The notes below the pieces were generated by a model. That model searched no databases, was not told the origin of the DNA, and saw only the letters and a program-made list of their open reading frames with translations. The position numbers were made by a program, and so were the translations under genes. Below are positions 24,398 through 35,034 of a stretch of DNA of 64,000 nt, piece after piece. The DNA lies in the NCBI GenBank assembly GCA_036924285.1, contig JAYKYS010000008.1, positions 17,097,001 to 17,161,000 of the forward strand, written 5' to 3'. The DNA comes from Asterella californica. Its lineage: Eukaryota; Streptophyta; Marchantiopsida; Marchantiales; Aytoniaceae. Position 1 is the first letter of the stretch, and each line of letters starts with the position of its first letter.

Positions 24398-26716
24398 ATG
24401 TCGATGCATCCGCGGGGCTTGGTGTTACCAGCGGCAGAATTGGCCGAGGCCACTCCTTTCCTCAAGGAGTTGGGTCTCGACTTCTTCCTGTGGGATTGGA
24501 ACCTCGCAGATCAAGGGCTTCTGGAGGAGGTGTGGGCAGCGTTACCACCGCGTAACCGTGTACCTGCGAAGGCAGGAGTAGCTCGGGGAAGACCGTCTTC
24601 CTGGACTGAAGACTGGTGGCGTAAGGCGTTTCACAGGCCTGAGTCCGAGAACCGAGGATATTGGTACGAGAAGAAGATCCTGCCTAGGATTGTGAGTTCG
24701 TGGCATGTGCCTGGGAGCACCACCTGCCTTTTCGTGGAAGACAGGCAGGGGAGGAACGGTTGGAAGATAGAATCTTACCGAGAGCCGAAGAAGCACCTCC
24801 TGGCGAAGTTATTTCTGCATCTCTTTCCCAAGGGGAAAGCGCAGAAGACAAGGTACTTAGGCGATCAGGACGTGGAGTTCCTGAAATCAGTGTGGCATGA
24901 CAGAGTGCCCATCTACTGGGGCGCGTACATCCACAACTACGTACAGACCGAGCTAGCATACTTGGGTACCCCGACGGGAGGACACCTGACGCCCTTCCTC
25001 TGCTACTTGTATGTAGCCATGAGGGATCTTAGGGAAGATCAGCTGGCAGTGTATGGGCCAACGGAGCGACAAGAGGTGAAGGAGGAGACCTCGAAAGACG
25101 ACGACCGAGAGGCAGCAGCAACGCCCCCTCCCACTCTGATGCCACAGCTGAGGCTCGGCTCTCACTAGAAGACGCTTCTGGTGAGGGAAGATGAGTCTAG
25201 TGGGTCGGAAGACGCCACGCCACTGAGGAAGATGGGTCCCAGAAGTGTACCGAGGACACCCATCTCCCTCATTCACTCAAGATCGGAGTCCGACTCGGAA
25301 GAAGACCTACTGAGTACCCGATCGGAGCAAAAGACTGCTTCTGCAACGCCTGGGAGTCTTCCGAAGACTCCAGAAGACGAAGGATGGATAAACGCTCCTG
25401 CTGCGATGCGAGGAAGCGCAAAGAAGAGAGCCGCTCCTGCCATGAGGAGTCTTCCATCCCGGAAGATGAGAAGAGTATCTTCTTCTCGTGCGCAGAAGAT
25501 GAAGGCCGTAGTAGTGGAAGAGGCTTCCTTACCTCTGGAAGACGAAGTCGACACCATGGAGCGAGTGGTGGAGATGAACTTGTCTTCCGCAGGAAGACGA
25601 CTGGAGGAGTTCAGTGCCTACTTCCAGAAGGAGATCCAGCCAGCTATGGAGTTGCTGGAGAGGAGAGCGAGGGCAGAGGAGAAGCCCTTACCACCTGGAT
25701 TCGGCCTGCGCACCTTGCTGCGACAGGAGGAAGACCAGAAGAAGACGGAGTCGCTGGAAGCTAGCCTCCGCACTACGGAGAAGCTTGCGGCCAGGTACAA
25801 GGCGGAAGCAGCCGCTTCTGCCAAGGAGCTGGTACAGCTTCGGAAGAGCAACCAGGAGTTGCAGGCGCGGGTACAGCAGTGCAATCAGGAAGTCACCCGA
25901 GTTCGGGAGAAGATCACCGCCCTCGCAGAAGAGCAGACCATATGGAAGACGCAGCGAGAAGCCGCGGAAGCGCGAGCTGCAGCTGAGAAGACGCAGAGGG
26001 AAGCAGCAGAGGCCCGTGCGCAGAAGATGTTGGCACAGTCGGTGGAAGCGCTTCGAAAGAAGTTCAACTACACCGCGGGTAGGAAGTTACTTACCTTAAC
26101 TAGAGGATGGGACAGCGAGTCCAAAGCGATGTTGGTGGAATGTCGGGAGAGCATGTTCAGGTACTTGGATAGACAGATAGAAGGAGTGAAGACACTTTAT
26201 GGTGTTCCCTCGCTTCCGACACCTGCAACCGCATCCTCCCACGCTCCAGCACCATCGACTGGATCCGGAATGGAGAAGGAGGAGTTCGATCTCGCTGTGC
26301 ACTTGGTGGTGACAGCGTTGGAAGACGAGAAGACTCCAGAAGACGCCCCGGAAGACAAGATGTCTTCTGGAAGACAGGAAGACAAGCCGTCTTCCCAAGT
26401 ATTCCGCGTGGAGGAAGCGACTTCTCCGGATCTCCATGAGGTCCCCATGGTCCCTAGTCCCGCACCCGTGCCTCAGAAGACGGAAGAAGCACCGGTCGAC
26501 TCCGCTTCCCAGAAGACGCTTCTGTCTTCCGAAGCAGAAGCCGAAGCCGAGGAAGACGCAGCAGTAGCGACAGCAGAGCCAGCAAGAGACGAAGAAGAGG
26601 AAGCCACCTCAGTGACACCCGAGGTAACTGCAGGGCTTTCTAGCTTATCAGAAGTCGCATTAGGAGCTCCGATAGGAGCAGATCAGGTAGAGATTGCCTC
26701 CGTGCAATCTGAGTAG
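24398..26716 (+). pseudogene. Element D long reading frame, unknown protein, one internal TAG
   Basis: One frame of 773 codons from ATG 24398 (upstream in-frame starts are only TTG) is interrupted by a single TAG at 25166-25168 and continues in the same phase. Residues 1-256 are W/Y-rich and globular-looking (LGLDFFLWDWNLADQGLLEE, PSSWTEDWWRKAFHRP, RVPIYWGAYIHNYVQTEL, HLTPFLCYLYVAMRDL). This resembles plant transposon-associated proteins of the mobile-domain type only in general style, and I cannot name the family. The second half holds an acidic region and a long coiled coil (about 25603-26130, with TQREAAEARA repeated), then a low-complexity E/D/P/S tail. The GAAGAC motif falls in all three codon phases, so it is not a protein repeat. 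A gag-like or DNA-binding product is possible. It may be a pseudogene, or TAG could be read through. Confidence 0.6.
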
Positions 26717-27690
26717 TTAGTAACTCCATTTCCAAATATAGTAGAATCGAACATGCTATCTTAAGGATGGCAGTTTTCCCATGTAATATTAGTTAGGACA
26801 CCATGTGGCAGCATAGGTAGTGTAGGAAGGACAAGGTGGATGACCAATTCGGGCAGGGGAACCGCTTGCATGTGAGGTGACAACCTCCTGTCAGCGCCTC
26901 TCTCTCCCTGGTGGTCGTCTCCCCTGGTTCTCACGGCGGCAGCATAAGTAGGATAGCAGAGTAGGAGATAGGGCTCTGCCAGTTCTGCCCGTTCTGTAGA
27001 ATTCTGTAGTAACTGAACATACACACCGATTCTACAGGCAGGCAGGCGAGACACATTAGAGCAGAGACAGTCTTAGCGCACTACACCTGTCGTTGGAAAC
27101 ATACAAATAATCTTGGAATATACCGGAGGGGTCGGCATACTCGCACCAGCAGTGGGTCGACGATGTAGATAGAAGTAGTGGACAGTCTAGGAACAGGGAA
27201 CAGCATCCTCGTGCAGTCTTGTTAGCTAGGTTGGTGTGTCGAGGAGTAGACGCAGGAAGTAGAGGGAGTGAGCTTCCCAATGCCATTGTGACTTCTTCTC
27301 GGGGAATAGATTGTGGATTTGAGTGCAGAAGCTTTGTCCATGTCTTCTGGATGGTGGGTTCATTGAATTCACTCCCAATTGTGCATGGGAAGTGTTCTTC
27401 TTGAGTGGCGGTGACTGTCAGCAGTTGTGGAAGTGTAGCTTGACTCGTTCAGTAGAGCACTTGGGATCTATGTACGAACGGTCTTCTGGGTAAGGGATCC
27501 CATAAGACAGAGCAGTCAGAGCAGCGAAGTGAAGAAGAAAGAAGCTTTCTTCCCGCAACAGAAGACGACATCCTCGAGTAGAAGACGGTGCAACAGTACT
27601 CACGTTTGTTGTCTTCCTCCCCAAACTATTACAAGCAGGGATGGCTTGTTAGTCAGGATCCGGACTAGAAGCCTGTCGGAATCTTAATTT
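26717..27690 (+). other. Element D 3' region, non-coding
   Basis: No supported gene. Five more GAAGAC/GTCTTC motifs lie at 27342, 27481, 27561, 27581 and 27611, then the motif stops. I did not find a copy of D's first 50 bases here, so there is no evidence of LTRs. The junction with B lies somewhere in the last ~100 bases. Confidence 0.45.
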
Positions 27691-28188
27691 ACTCTTTTCA
27701 TCTTGTTTTCTCTTGATTGGTTTTTCTCATCTTCCTCATCTTCTCCCATCTTCTCCCCAGCTTGCTCCATCTTCTGATTGTAATCGAGTGGTAAAGGCAA
27801 ACCCACTGGTTTGACTTTCTTTGCCACTGACTTGTACTTGGTCTCCACATACACCTCTTGTCGATCTATAAACTTATCAATTACATCATAAAGCTCCTTG
27901 GAGCTCACTCTCACCACTCTATCTACATCATCTATAGAACTTTCTACTATAGATTTCAACTCCCCTATAGTATCTACCAAATACTGCTCTTCAAACACTC
28001 CAGATATGTATTCATCTCCGGCTAACTCTCCACTATCCCACAAAGACTGCTGTACATACTTCACATGTTGCCTCTCAAACCTCTTCAGATTCTCAACCTT
28101 CCTATAACACGTTGATCCACATGATGTCAATCCTAAGAAGCTAGTGGATAAAGCTTCCTGCCCTACTGGATCAGACGAAATCCTATCT
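27691..28188 (-). pseudogene. Protease-RT linker of element B
   Basis: The minus-strand frame (28130 to 27684) matches A's 17120-17473: an acidic alpha-helical segment with SSIDDVDRVVRVSSKELYDVI and a conserved KSVAKKVKPVGLPL end. It is in a different phase from the gag-protease frame that stops at 28189, so protease and polymerase need a frameshift, either mutational or programmed. The last ~30 residues (after KMEQAG) no longer match A and probably belong to the D junction. Confidence 0.65.
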
Positions 28189-30371
28189 CTACTGTATCGT
28201 TGAAGTCTCGCTCTTCAATGGTACTCTGCCAAAACCCCTAGACTCTCTAAACTCCTGAGTAATCTTAGGTAGTGGACGGTCTCTCAAGCTATCACGATTC
28301 CTCTCATGTTCTGCAGCAACGGTCAAAAACTGAACAGCTCTTTTGCCGTCTCTACTACGTATCCTAGCATAGGCTGAACCATCATCCATAACTCGTGTCT
28401 CCATTCTAACAGCAGTAATGTAAGGCTGCCCTAGAATGATAGGATAGGTTGACATGTCTTGCACAAAGAAATTCTGAACATCACTGATGTCACCCACAGT
28501 TACCTTGATGTTGGGACAAGCACCATAGAGTTCTCCCCTCTGGTTGTTGACAGCACGGATAAGCCATCCATGGTCGGTGTCTACGGGCCACCTTTCACGC
28601 TTGTACAGTTCCTTAGACATCAGATTAATCTCTGAGCCGTGATCAATCAATGCCACCACAGGTTCCTCTAGATCTCCCAGCTTCACTAAGGTCTCTGTGG
28701 TTGCTCTCGCCCAATGGTTGTGAGAATAATGGCTCTTCTGCGATGCTTCCACCTCATCTTCAAACCTCACGTGCTGATCTGATCTTCCCTCTGATACTTG
28801 AGAGCAGTAACCAGCAATCTCATCCTCCTCATCCTCCGACAGTTTGGTCCCTAGAGCGTTAAGCGTAGCTGCTTCACCCAAAATCTGACGCTTCCTCTTG
28901 ATGATATCTATGATAACCTCATGGAACTCACGCTTTGCAATCCCAAGAATCTCACCCAAAGTAAACTCAACCTTCCCATTCAAGATACGATTCTCTAACA
29001 CCTGCTTCAAGTCTGTAGCAATCTCAATGTCAGACTGAAGTTTGTATGCAGACATCTTACCCTTCTCCTTACTTCTCTCCTTCTCCTTTGGTGTTGTAGA
29101 TGGTAGATCCTCCATAGTTTCCTCTCGAGTAGGTGTTGTCTCCTGCCTTGCCTCTGGTCTAGCCCTTTCACTCTTTGTAGCAGGTTGTTTGGCTGTAGAA
29201 GCCTCACCTGCATCCTCCCTCCTGCGTTTTTCTTCTAGTACAACTTCATGCTGACTTCTTGCAACATAAGCATGCACTGACATAGTATCCACAGGATCAT
29301 TCCATCCTGTAGCTTCTCGAATTGAGTTGCCAATCCTTCGTAGCACATCCTTGTCTAGCTCTGTTCTAGCTACGGACCGCACTACATCAGACCACAACCC
29401 AGTAGTCCCTTTCTCTCTCTCCATCTCCACTTTCACTCCACATGTAGCAGCATTCACAAGAGAAACAGCATGTGATGCTGATATCTCATTCACAAGTCTC
29501 TTCATACCACCCTTGCCAAAGTTGGTTCCCAACATCATCCCAGTCTCTCTCATATAGATCTTACCATCTTTGAAGAAGATCAGATCCTTCCTCAATGCAT
29601 CTAAAAACTCCCCACAATCTCTTCTTACATGGTCTAGGCTATCACACCATATACAACGATGAACAAAGCCTTCTCTCATCTGAGGTCTCTGCATAGCAGG
29701 CTGTACATTTTGCTCCTTCTCTTCTAACCTAATGAGCTTAAGCTTAAGCTCCTTCATACCCTTAATCAACTCATCAAGCGGTGAGTCTTCCTCTCTAGCA
29801 ATTACCAAAGCGGTCTTAGTAGGCAACTGCTTGACAGGAATTATCAGAGGTGCTGCTTCACTTACCACCACCTTGTCCCTTCTTCTCTGTCTCTTGGTCA
29901 GCAAAGAGACAGCCTCTTCAACCTCCTTCCAATCAGTCTTCAATCCTCTCTCCTCACTCTTGTCTTCCAGCAACAGCTCAAGCTTCTCCTGAATAGTCAC
30001 GTCCGCTGCTTGTAGGAAAAGCTCGGTCTTCTCCACCTCTAATGTAAGCTTCTCTGTCCTAGAAAGCTGAGCATACTGACGATCAAACTCCCTTAACAAC
30101 TCATTTACAGACAAACCTTTGTTAGGCTTAACCACCCACTCCAAGAACGTTCTCTTGGTCACCCTCTCTGAATCTTCAGTGTAGTACTCCTCCTTCAAGG
30201 CGCGCATAAAGCTCTCCCAACTCTGTCCTTGCTGCTGCTTGAGCTCCTTCACACGCCCACGAATCTCAGGGACAACAGCAAGCTCAAAGTTCTCCACCAT
30301 CTCCTTCTCAGGTACCTTGTTCACCTCCATCTCCCTAGCATAGTATCTCACGTACTTGGAAATATCTGTCC
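28189..30371 (-). CDS. gag-protease of element B (5' end cut off by C)
   Basis: About 727 codons open. Capsid-like helices come first (ELKQQQGQSWESFMRALKEEY, GLSVNELLREFDRQYAQLS), then a zinc knuckle CIWCDSLDHVRRDC (C-x2-C-x4-H-x4-C), a basic hinge, YKLQSDIEIATDLKQVLENRI, and a retropepsin-like domain with ALIDHGSEINLMSKELY, followed by ILGQPYITAVRMETRVMDDG. The protease site is D-H-G-S instead of the usual D-T/S-G; A has the same VDHG, so it is a family trait. The product would form particles and mature the polyprotein. The real N-terminus lies at 37141-37614, separated by element C; the first residues of the open frame upstream of 30371 are encoded by C's LTR. Confidence 0.88.
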
Positions 30372-31007
30372 TGTAACGACCTATGTTACACACAGGAAGT
30401 TTGTCTATTAGTAAGGTATTTAGTTATAACTAAGTGTTGAGAATGTTTATTGGCTGCCAAAGTACTTTAAGGATGTATCAAGTTAGTCATGACTAGCTAA
30501 AAGTTAGTTATGGTTAAACTTAGCTGTACTTTTGACAGAATTCAGATATTTGCTAAAGAGTGAGCACTACTATCTTGTCATCTTGTCTAAAAGGTAGAAA
30601 GGAGGTGGAAAGTATCCCTTATCTCCTTTTTGACTTGATATTAGTGGTTGGATTAAAGTTGTGGACTTTGTGGGCATTAAAAACAAGAAGAGATTCCACA
30701 TGTTTCCTTTTTAGTGGGTCCTAGTGTAGAGGGGGGGTGGAAATTCTAGATTCCTTGAGAATATTTCAGAATCCTTCTAGAAGTTGTTGACTTTGAAGGA
30801 ATAAGCCCATGTGAAAAGATAAAAAGCCCATGTGATCAATGCTTTTACCTTAAGTAATATCTTAGTAAAACCCGGTAAAAGTAGTTACGGCTGAGTTACC
30901 GGAGGGTATCAAAGTAAAAACCTAGAATGTATAAATAGAGGAGTAGAGAAGAGCTCCTCATCCTTGTTTTCACATTGTCGTAATGACAACTTGAGTAATA
31001 TAGAGAG
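30372..31007 (+). repeat. 5' LTR of element C
   Basis: Starts TGTAACGACCTATGTTACAC and is nearly identical to 36506-37140; one extra A lies near 30800. It contains a TATA box, TATAAATA at 30930-30937, followed by a short leader, which fits Pol II transcription of C from here. Confidence 0.92.
30930..30937 (+). promoter_or_regulatory. TATA box in 5' LTR of element C
   Basis: TATAAATA, about 70 bases before the LTR's right end; the identical box lies at 37063-37070 in the 3' LTR, which could drive transcription into B's gag remnant. Confidence 0.65.
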
Positions 31008-31033
31008 AGATTATCGTCGAGTTTGAAAACCCT

Positions 31034-31393
31034 AGTACTAAACCTCAAGTAGAATCTCCGAGGAGAAGAGCAGAAACCGACTTGTGGTGTTATTTCTGTA
31101 GAGGGTTGGGACACAAAGTAGTGAATTGTCCAACTAGAATCAGAACCGAGAGAGCTAAAGGGAAGCGGGAGTTTACTGATTTAAGTCTTCGAGTGGGTCC
31201 ATCGTCACCAGCGCCAATTCATCTTCTAGGCGAAGATCCTTGTCCAAGTTGTGGAGTGGGTGATCTATCCAGAGGACACAAGTGCGTCGATGTGGCCGCC
31301 CTACTTACGTCAGTAGTCGATAAGTTGGACGAGACTCAAAGAGCTGAGACGGAGAAGTTGTCAACTTCAAAAGAGAACTCGGCTGAGTTGTGA
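31034..31393 (+). CDS. Short zinc-knuckle frame between C's LTR and gag
   Basis: An open frame without ATG in the internal region, in a different phase from gag. It encodes CYFCRGLGHKVVNC, a perfect C-x2-C-x4-H-x4-C retroviral-type knuckle, and a second Cys/His group, CPSCGVGDLSRGHKC. Gag, 200 bases downstream, has its own knuckle at its C-terminus. This could be a separate nucleic-acid binding protein of the element, an N-terminal domain of Gag separated by a frameshift, or a rearranged duplicate. The lack of ATG lowers confidence. Confidence 0.5.
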   Translation, partial: STKPQVESPRRRAETDLWCYFCRGLGHKVVNCPTRIRTERAKGKREFTDLSLRVGPSSPAPIHLLGEDPCPSCGVGDLSRGHKCVDVAALLTSVVDKLDETQRAETEKLSTSKENSAEL

Positions 31394-31605
31394 TGGAGAT
31401 CGTCATTCGGATGGTGGAGAAGGCGGTGATGCGACTCAGGCTCATGATTACCTTGGGAGAAGAGATGGCACAAGAGGTGTTGTTACAACCGTTTTCTTTT
31501 ATTTTACCTATGGTAGATTATTCGCGAATGGAATTGGTGATGTTCGTGCTCTTTTAGCGAGTAGTTATTGCACGAAAATTGGAAGTGTAGAAGAGTAGTT
31601 ACAAG

Positions 31606-32574
31606 ATGGGGAAGTTACCAGTGTTTCATGGGAAGGACAATGAATATGTAGAACCATTTGTACGAGATTTCAAAAGGGTTTGCATCGGAAACAACGTGAG
31701 AAGGAAGGAAGAATGGGTGTTGTTACTGCCAGAGTTTTTAGAAGATTTTGCTCTTACGTGGTATGAAGACCGAGTGAAGAGCAAGACACCTGGTGCAGTT
31801 GAGGACACATGGGAGACGTTGAGTAATGCACTCATCGAAGAATTTCTTCTAGAAGAGAGTTATGAGAAGCTCATGGTGGAGCTTACTCATTTGAAGCAAC
31901 GAGACGACGAGAAAGTTCGGCAATATGCCGAAAGGGTGGATAAGTTGGAGCAACGGTTTCGGACGGTCCTACGGAAGAGTGGAGACAATGTGGAGCTAAC
32001 GATGGCGAGGATTGGAGCAGTGTTGACCAAGAACTTGGTGGGAGGGTTGAGGTCTTCAATTCGAACCCAAGTGAGATACGAGAAGCCAGCAACCAAAGCG
32101 GAGGCCATCAAGATTGCGACAAACATGGAAGAGAGTTTGGATGAAGGAGATATCATCCAACCTCATCATGCTGCTCTGGTGTCGACTCCGACTCCTGGTG
32201 TAGTCACAACGATCGCACCTGCACCATCACAATTGGTGATTGCTTCAACGTCAACTCCTACTCCAACGGTGGTGCCAAGACCGTTTGTCCCAACAACGAT
32301 GTCTACTGCCACCTCTGATTTCCATGCTGAGTTGAAGAGCATCACCGATACTCTTGCGGATCTCAAGATAAACGTGGTGCAGTTACGCGAATGGAGGAAC
32401 AAAGGTGGAGGAGGAGGTCAAAGAGGTTACGACAACAATCCTAACCGAGGAAATCAAGGTAACTTTGGAGGCAACCAAGGTAACTTTGGAGGAATCACTT
32501 GTTGGACGTGTGGAGGTTCTCATTTCTAGCGAAATTGTCCTAACAACGGAGCAAGAGGTGCTGAAGCTGTTAGA
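31606..32574 (+). pseudogene. gag of element C, stop in the zinc knuckle
   Basis: ATG 31606. The retrotransposon gag capsid domain is recognised by YVEPFVRDFKRVC, ALTWYEDRVKSK and the helix TWETLSNALIEEF, LKQRDDEKVRQYAERVDKLEQRF. Then comes a T/P-rich linker, a glycine/asparagine-rich region (GGGGGQRGYDNNPNRGNQG) and a zinc knuckle CWTCGGSHF-stop-RNC, broken by TAG 32527-32529 where Trp or another residue would be expected. The frame is the same as pol. Gag forms the particle and packages RNA. Confidence 0.88.
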
Positions 32575-33858
32575 ATGAATGTGGGTGGAGGAAATCCATC
32601 ACAAGGACGAGACAAGGGGGTGGCTACTATCGATGTCGTGCGAGATCCCATCTACGAGAAAGGAGAGAGTTCAAACTCTTCTCATGCACCGGTGGAGCTT
32701 TTAGCTCAAGAAAGGAAAAAAACTCGATTTTCTGATGAACCGGTTTTCATGGAGGAATCAGCTAGTAGAAGCACTCGTTCGAGTAATGTTTCGAGTACAC
32801 CAAGGGAGCCAAGAAGGAAGCTGGGGATGGCGGATTTCATCATTTCATCTTCCCAAGCGGGATATGATGTGGTTGAAGATGTGGGTGCTCAGAAAGCCAA
32901 CATCACTGTTGGACAACTGATCGCACTTAATCCCAGCTTACGAAGAGAACTCAGAGGAGGATTGAGTTCTAAGAGAAGCAAGAAGAAGAAACCCAAGAGC
33001 AAGACATCAAAGTCTGTGGGAGTTGGTGTGGTGGATGTGCATGCTTCAAAGGTATGCACTAGGGCTTCAAAGATTGAAGTCCGGTTGAATGGTCACTACG
33101 TCTCTGACGTATTGGTGGATGGAGGGTCGGTTGTAAACGCCATATCGGAGAGGTTGATGAAGAAGTTGGGGATGGAACCAACTCGCCCGGCTAGCATTGT
33201 CGTGGGGATGGGTAACAAGCAACGGGTAAGACCTCTTGGTGTGTTAGAGAAGGTGGTCGTGTCTGTGATGGGAGTTCAAATATTGATATCCTTTCAAGTG
33301 TTAAAGGACTCTAGTTATGATTTGCTCCTAGGTAGGCCTTGGTTGAGAGCTGTGCGCACCACGGATAAGTGGCACAAGGGATACTTACGGATTGGGCCTA
33401 GAGATCATAGAGTGATAGTTCCTCTCTCGGGTGTTGGAGTTGTGACTTCTGACTCTGATAGACCCACTAGTGACTATTGGGAATCTGATACGGAGGATGA
33501 TCAGAGTGTATCAGAAGTAGATACTGGAGATTCTTACGATCAAGAATCCTCGTCTGAGGATGAAGGATTTGGTCGAGATGAATCATTACATCAGCTTAGT
33601 GCTATTGACTTGTTGCCTCGACTAGCAGTGGAGAAAGATCCTGACAAAGAAGAGTTGAGTGAGGCAGAGATTGTGAGAAGACTCTCTACCTTGAAGTTTG
33701 GTATCAATGTCACTCAAGAAGAGAAAAGTAGATTCCTAGATATATTTCGAAAATATATCCATGTGTTTGCTTTCAGCTACAAGGATTTGAAGGAGGTGAC
33801 TCTCGAGACTCATCGAATCGAATTGGAGGAGCACGCAAGATCAGTTCGACAGAAGTAG
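32575..33858 (+). pseudogene. Protease region of element C pol
   Basis: Same frame as gag. A basic, low-complexity linker (RSKKKKPKSKTSK) precedes an aspartic protease core: KIEVRLNGHYVSDVLVDGGSVVNAI with D182-G-G-S (numbered from 32575), then LLLGRPWL, the flap-to-end motif of retropepsins. D-G-G replaces D-T/S-G, as in several plant gypsy groups. An acidic stretch (near 33480-33570) links to reverse transcriptase, with the conserved FAFSYKDL and HRIELEEHARSVRQK. The frame stops at TAG 33856-33858, in a position where homologues continue. Confidence 0.85.
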
Positions 33859-35034
33859 AGAAGGGTCAATCCCACAACGGCAATGATGGTCAAGGAGGAG
33901 ATAGACAAGTTGAAGGAGGCGAGTTTCATCTATGAGGTGGAGAACTCAGAATGGGTTTCACCCATTGTGATTGTCAAGAAGAAGAATGGTAAGCTGCGAG
34001 TGTGCATAGACTATAAGAAGCTGAATGCAGTTACCAAGAAGGATTATTATCCTCTACCATTTATAGATGAGATTTTGGAAGAAGTTGCTGGTCATGAGTG
34101 GTACAGCTTTGGTGATGGTTATAGTGGGTATAACCAGATCAAGATAGCACATGAGTACCAACAGTTGACTACTTTCACTACTCCTTGGGGAACATTTGCA
34201 TTTCGGGTGATGCCATTCGGATTGTGTAATGCTCCGGCCACGTTTCAAAGGTTCATGAACAAGGTGTTTGAACCATTCATAGGGAAGTTTGTTCGGGATT
34301 TCATTGACGATTTCTGTGTGTACGGACGAAAGGAGGACCACTTTGATCATGTGATCAAAGTTTTGCAGCGGTTGGAGCAAGCCAACGCTTCTCTAAATCC
34401 AGAGAAGTGCATCTTTGGCTGCGAAGAAGGTCTGCTGTTAGGGCACATCATTTCCAAGAATGGAATTGCGGTAGATCCTGAGAAGGTGAAGAAGATTGTG
34501 GATCTTCCATTTCCGATCAACTTGACAAAGTTGAGGCAGTTTCTTGGCATGGTTGGATATTATCGTAGGTTTGTCTTTTCCTTCTCAAACAAAGCAATAG
34601 CTTTGACTATGTACATGAAGAAGGGAGTTGATTTCGACTTAATAGTGCATGATCAGAAGGCAAAAGAAGCATTTGAGGAGCTGAAAAAGGCATTAGTGAC
34701 AGCTCCTATACTTGCTAAACCTGAGTGGAGTAAAGCATTTATTCTGTATACGGATGCCTCCAATGTAGCAATCGGATGTACATTAAGTCAGCTAGATGGA
34801 GATGGGCATGATCATCCTATAGCTTATGCTAGTAGGCAGATGGTTCCAACGGAGAAGAATTACTCCGTGACTGAACGAGAAGGATTAGCGGTGATCTTTG
34901 GATTGAAGAAATTTCGACACTACTTGCTAGGAGGGAAATTTTCCATAGTCACAGATCACAAGGCTTTAAAGTATATCTTTAATAAGCCTAATGCCGAAGG
35001 TCGTATTGCTCGTTGGAAGATCCTTCTAACATAA
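33859..35034 (+). pseudogene. Reverse transcriptase and RNase H of element C
   Basis: Numbered from 33883: SPIVIVKKKNGKLRVCIDYKKLN (fingers) at about 27-48, PFGLCNAPATFQRFMN at 111-126, active site FIDD at 140-143 (usual Y-x-D-D), LGHIISKNGI and LRQFLGMVGYYRRF (connection), then RNase H starting with YTDAS at 289-293. It copies element RNA and degrades the template. A TAA at 35032-35034 splits RNase H from the following part, which continues in the same frame at YDYVIEDRPGKKHANADLLSRA. Confidence 0.9.

Larger units (their letters stand above)
22363..27690 (+). mobile_element. Element D: GAAGAC-saturated insertion of unknown class in B's pol
   Basis: B's pol homology breaks at 22362 (codons for EPS) and resumes on the other side around 27700-27780. 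The intervening ~5.3 kb matches neither A, B nor C. It begins TGTGGTGCCCACAAATTACA. GAAGAC or GTCTTC occurs about 67 times from 22520 to 27611, against about 2.5 expected; counts in the flanks are at background. One long plus-strand frame (24398-26716) lies in its centre. No LTR pair, inverted termini or target duplication was found, and about 100 codons of B appear missing at the junction, so the right end is approximate and a deletion accompanied or followed insertion. Calling it mobile is inference from its clean interruption of a retroelement. Confidence 0.6.

Noticed and set aside
22363..27690. Element D as an LTR retrotransposon
   Set aside because: No copy of its first bases appears near its right end, and no reverse transcriptase or integrase motif was found inside it.
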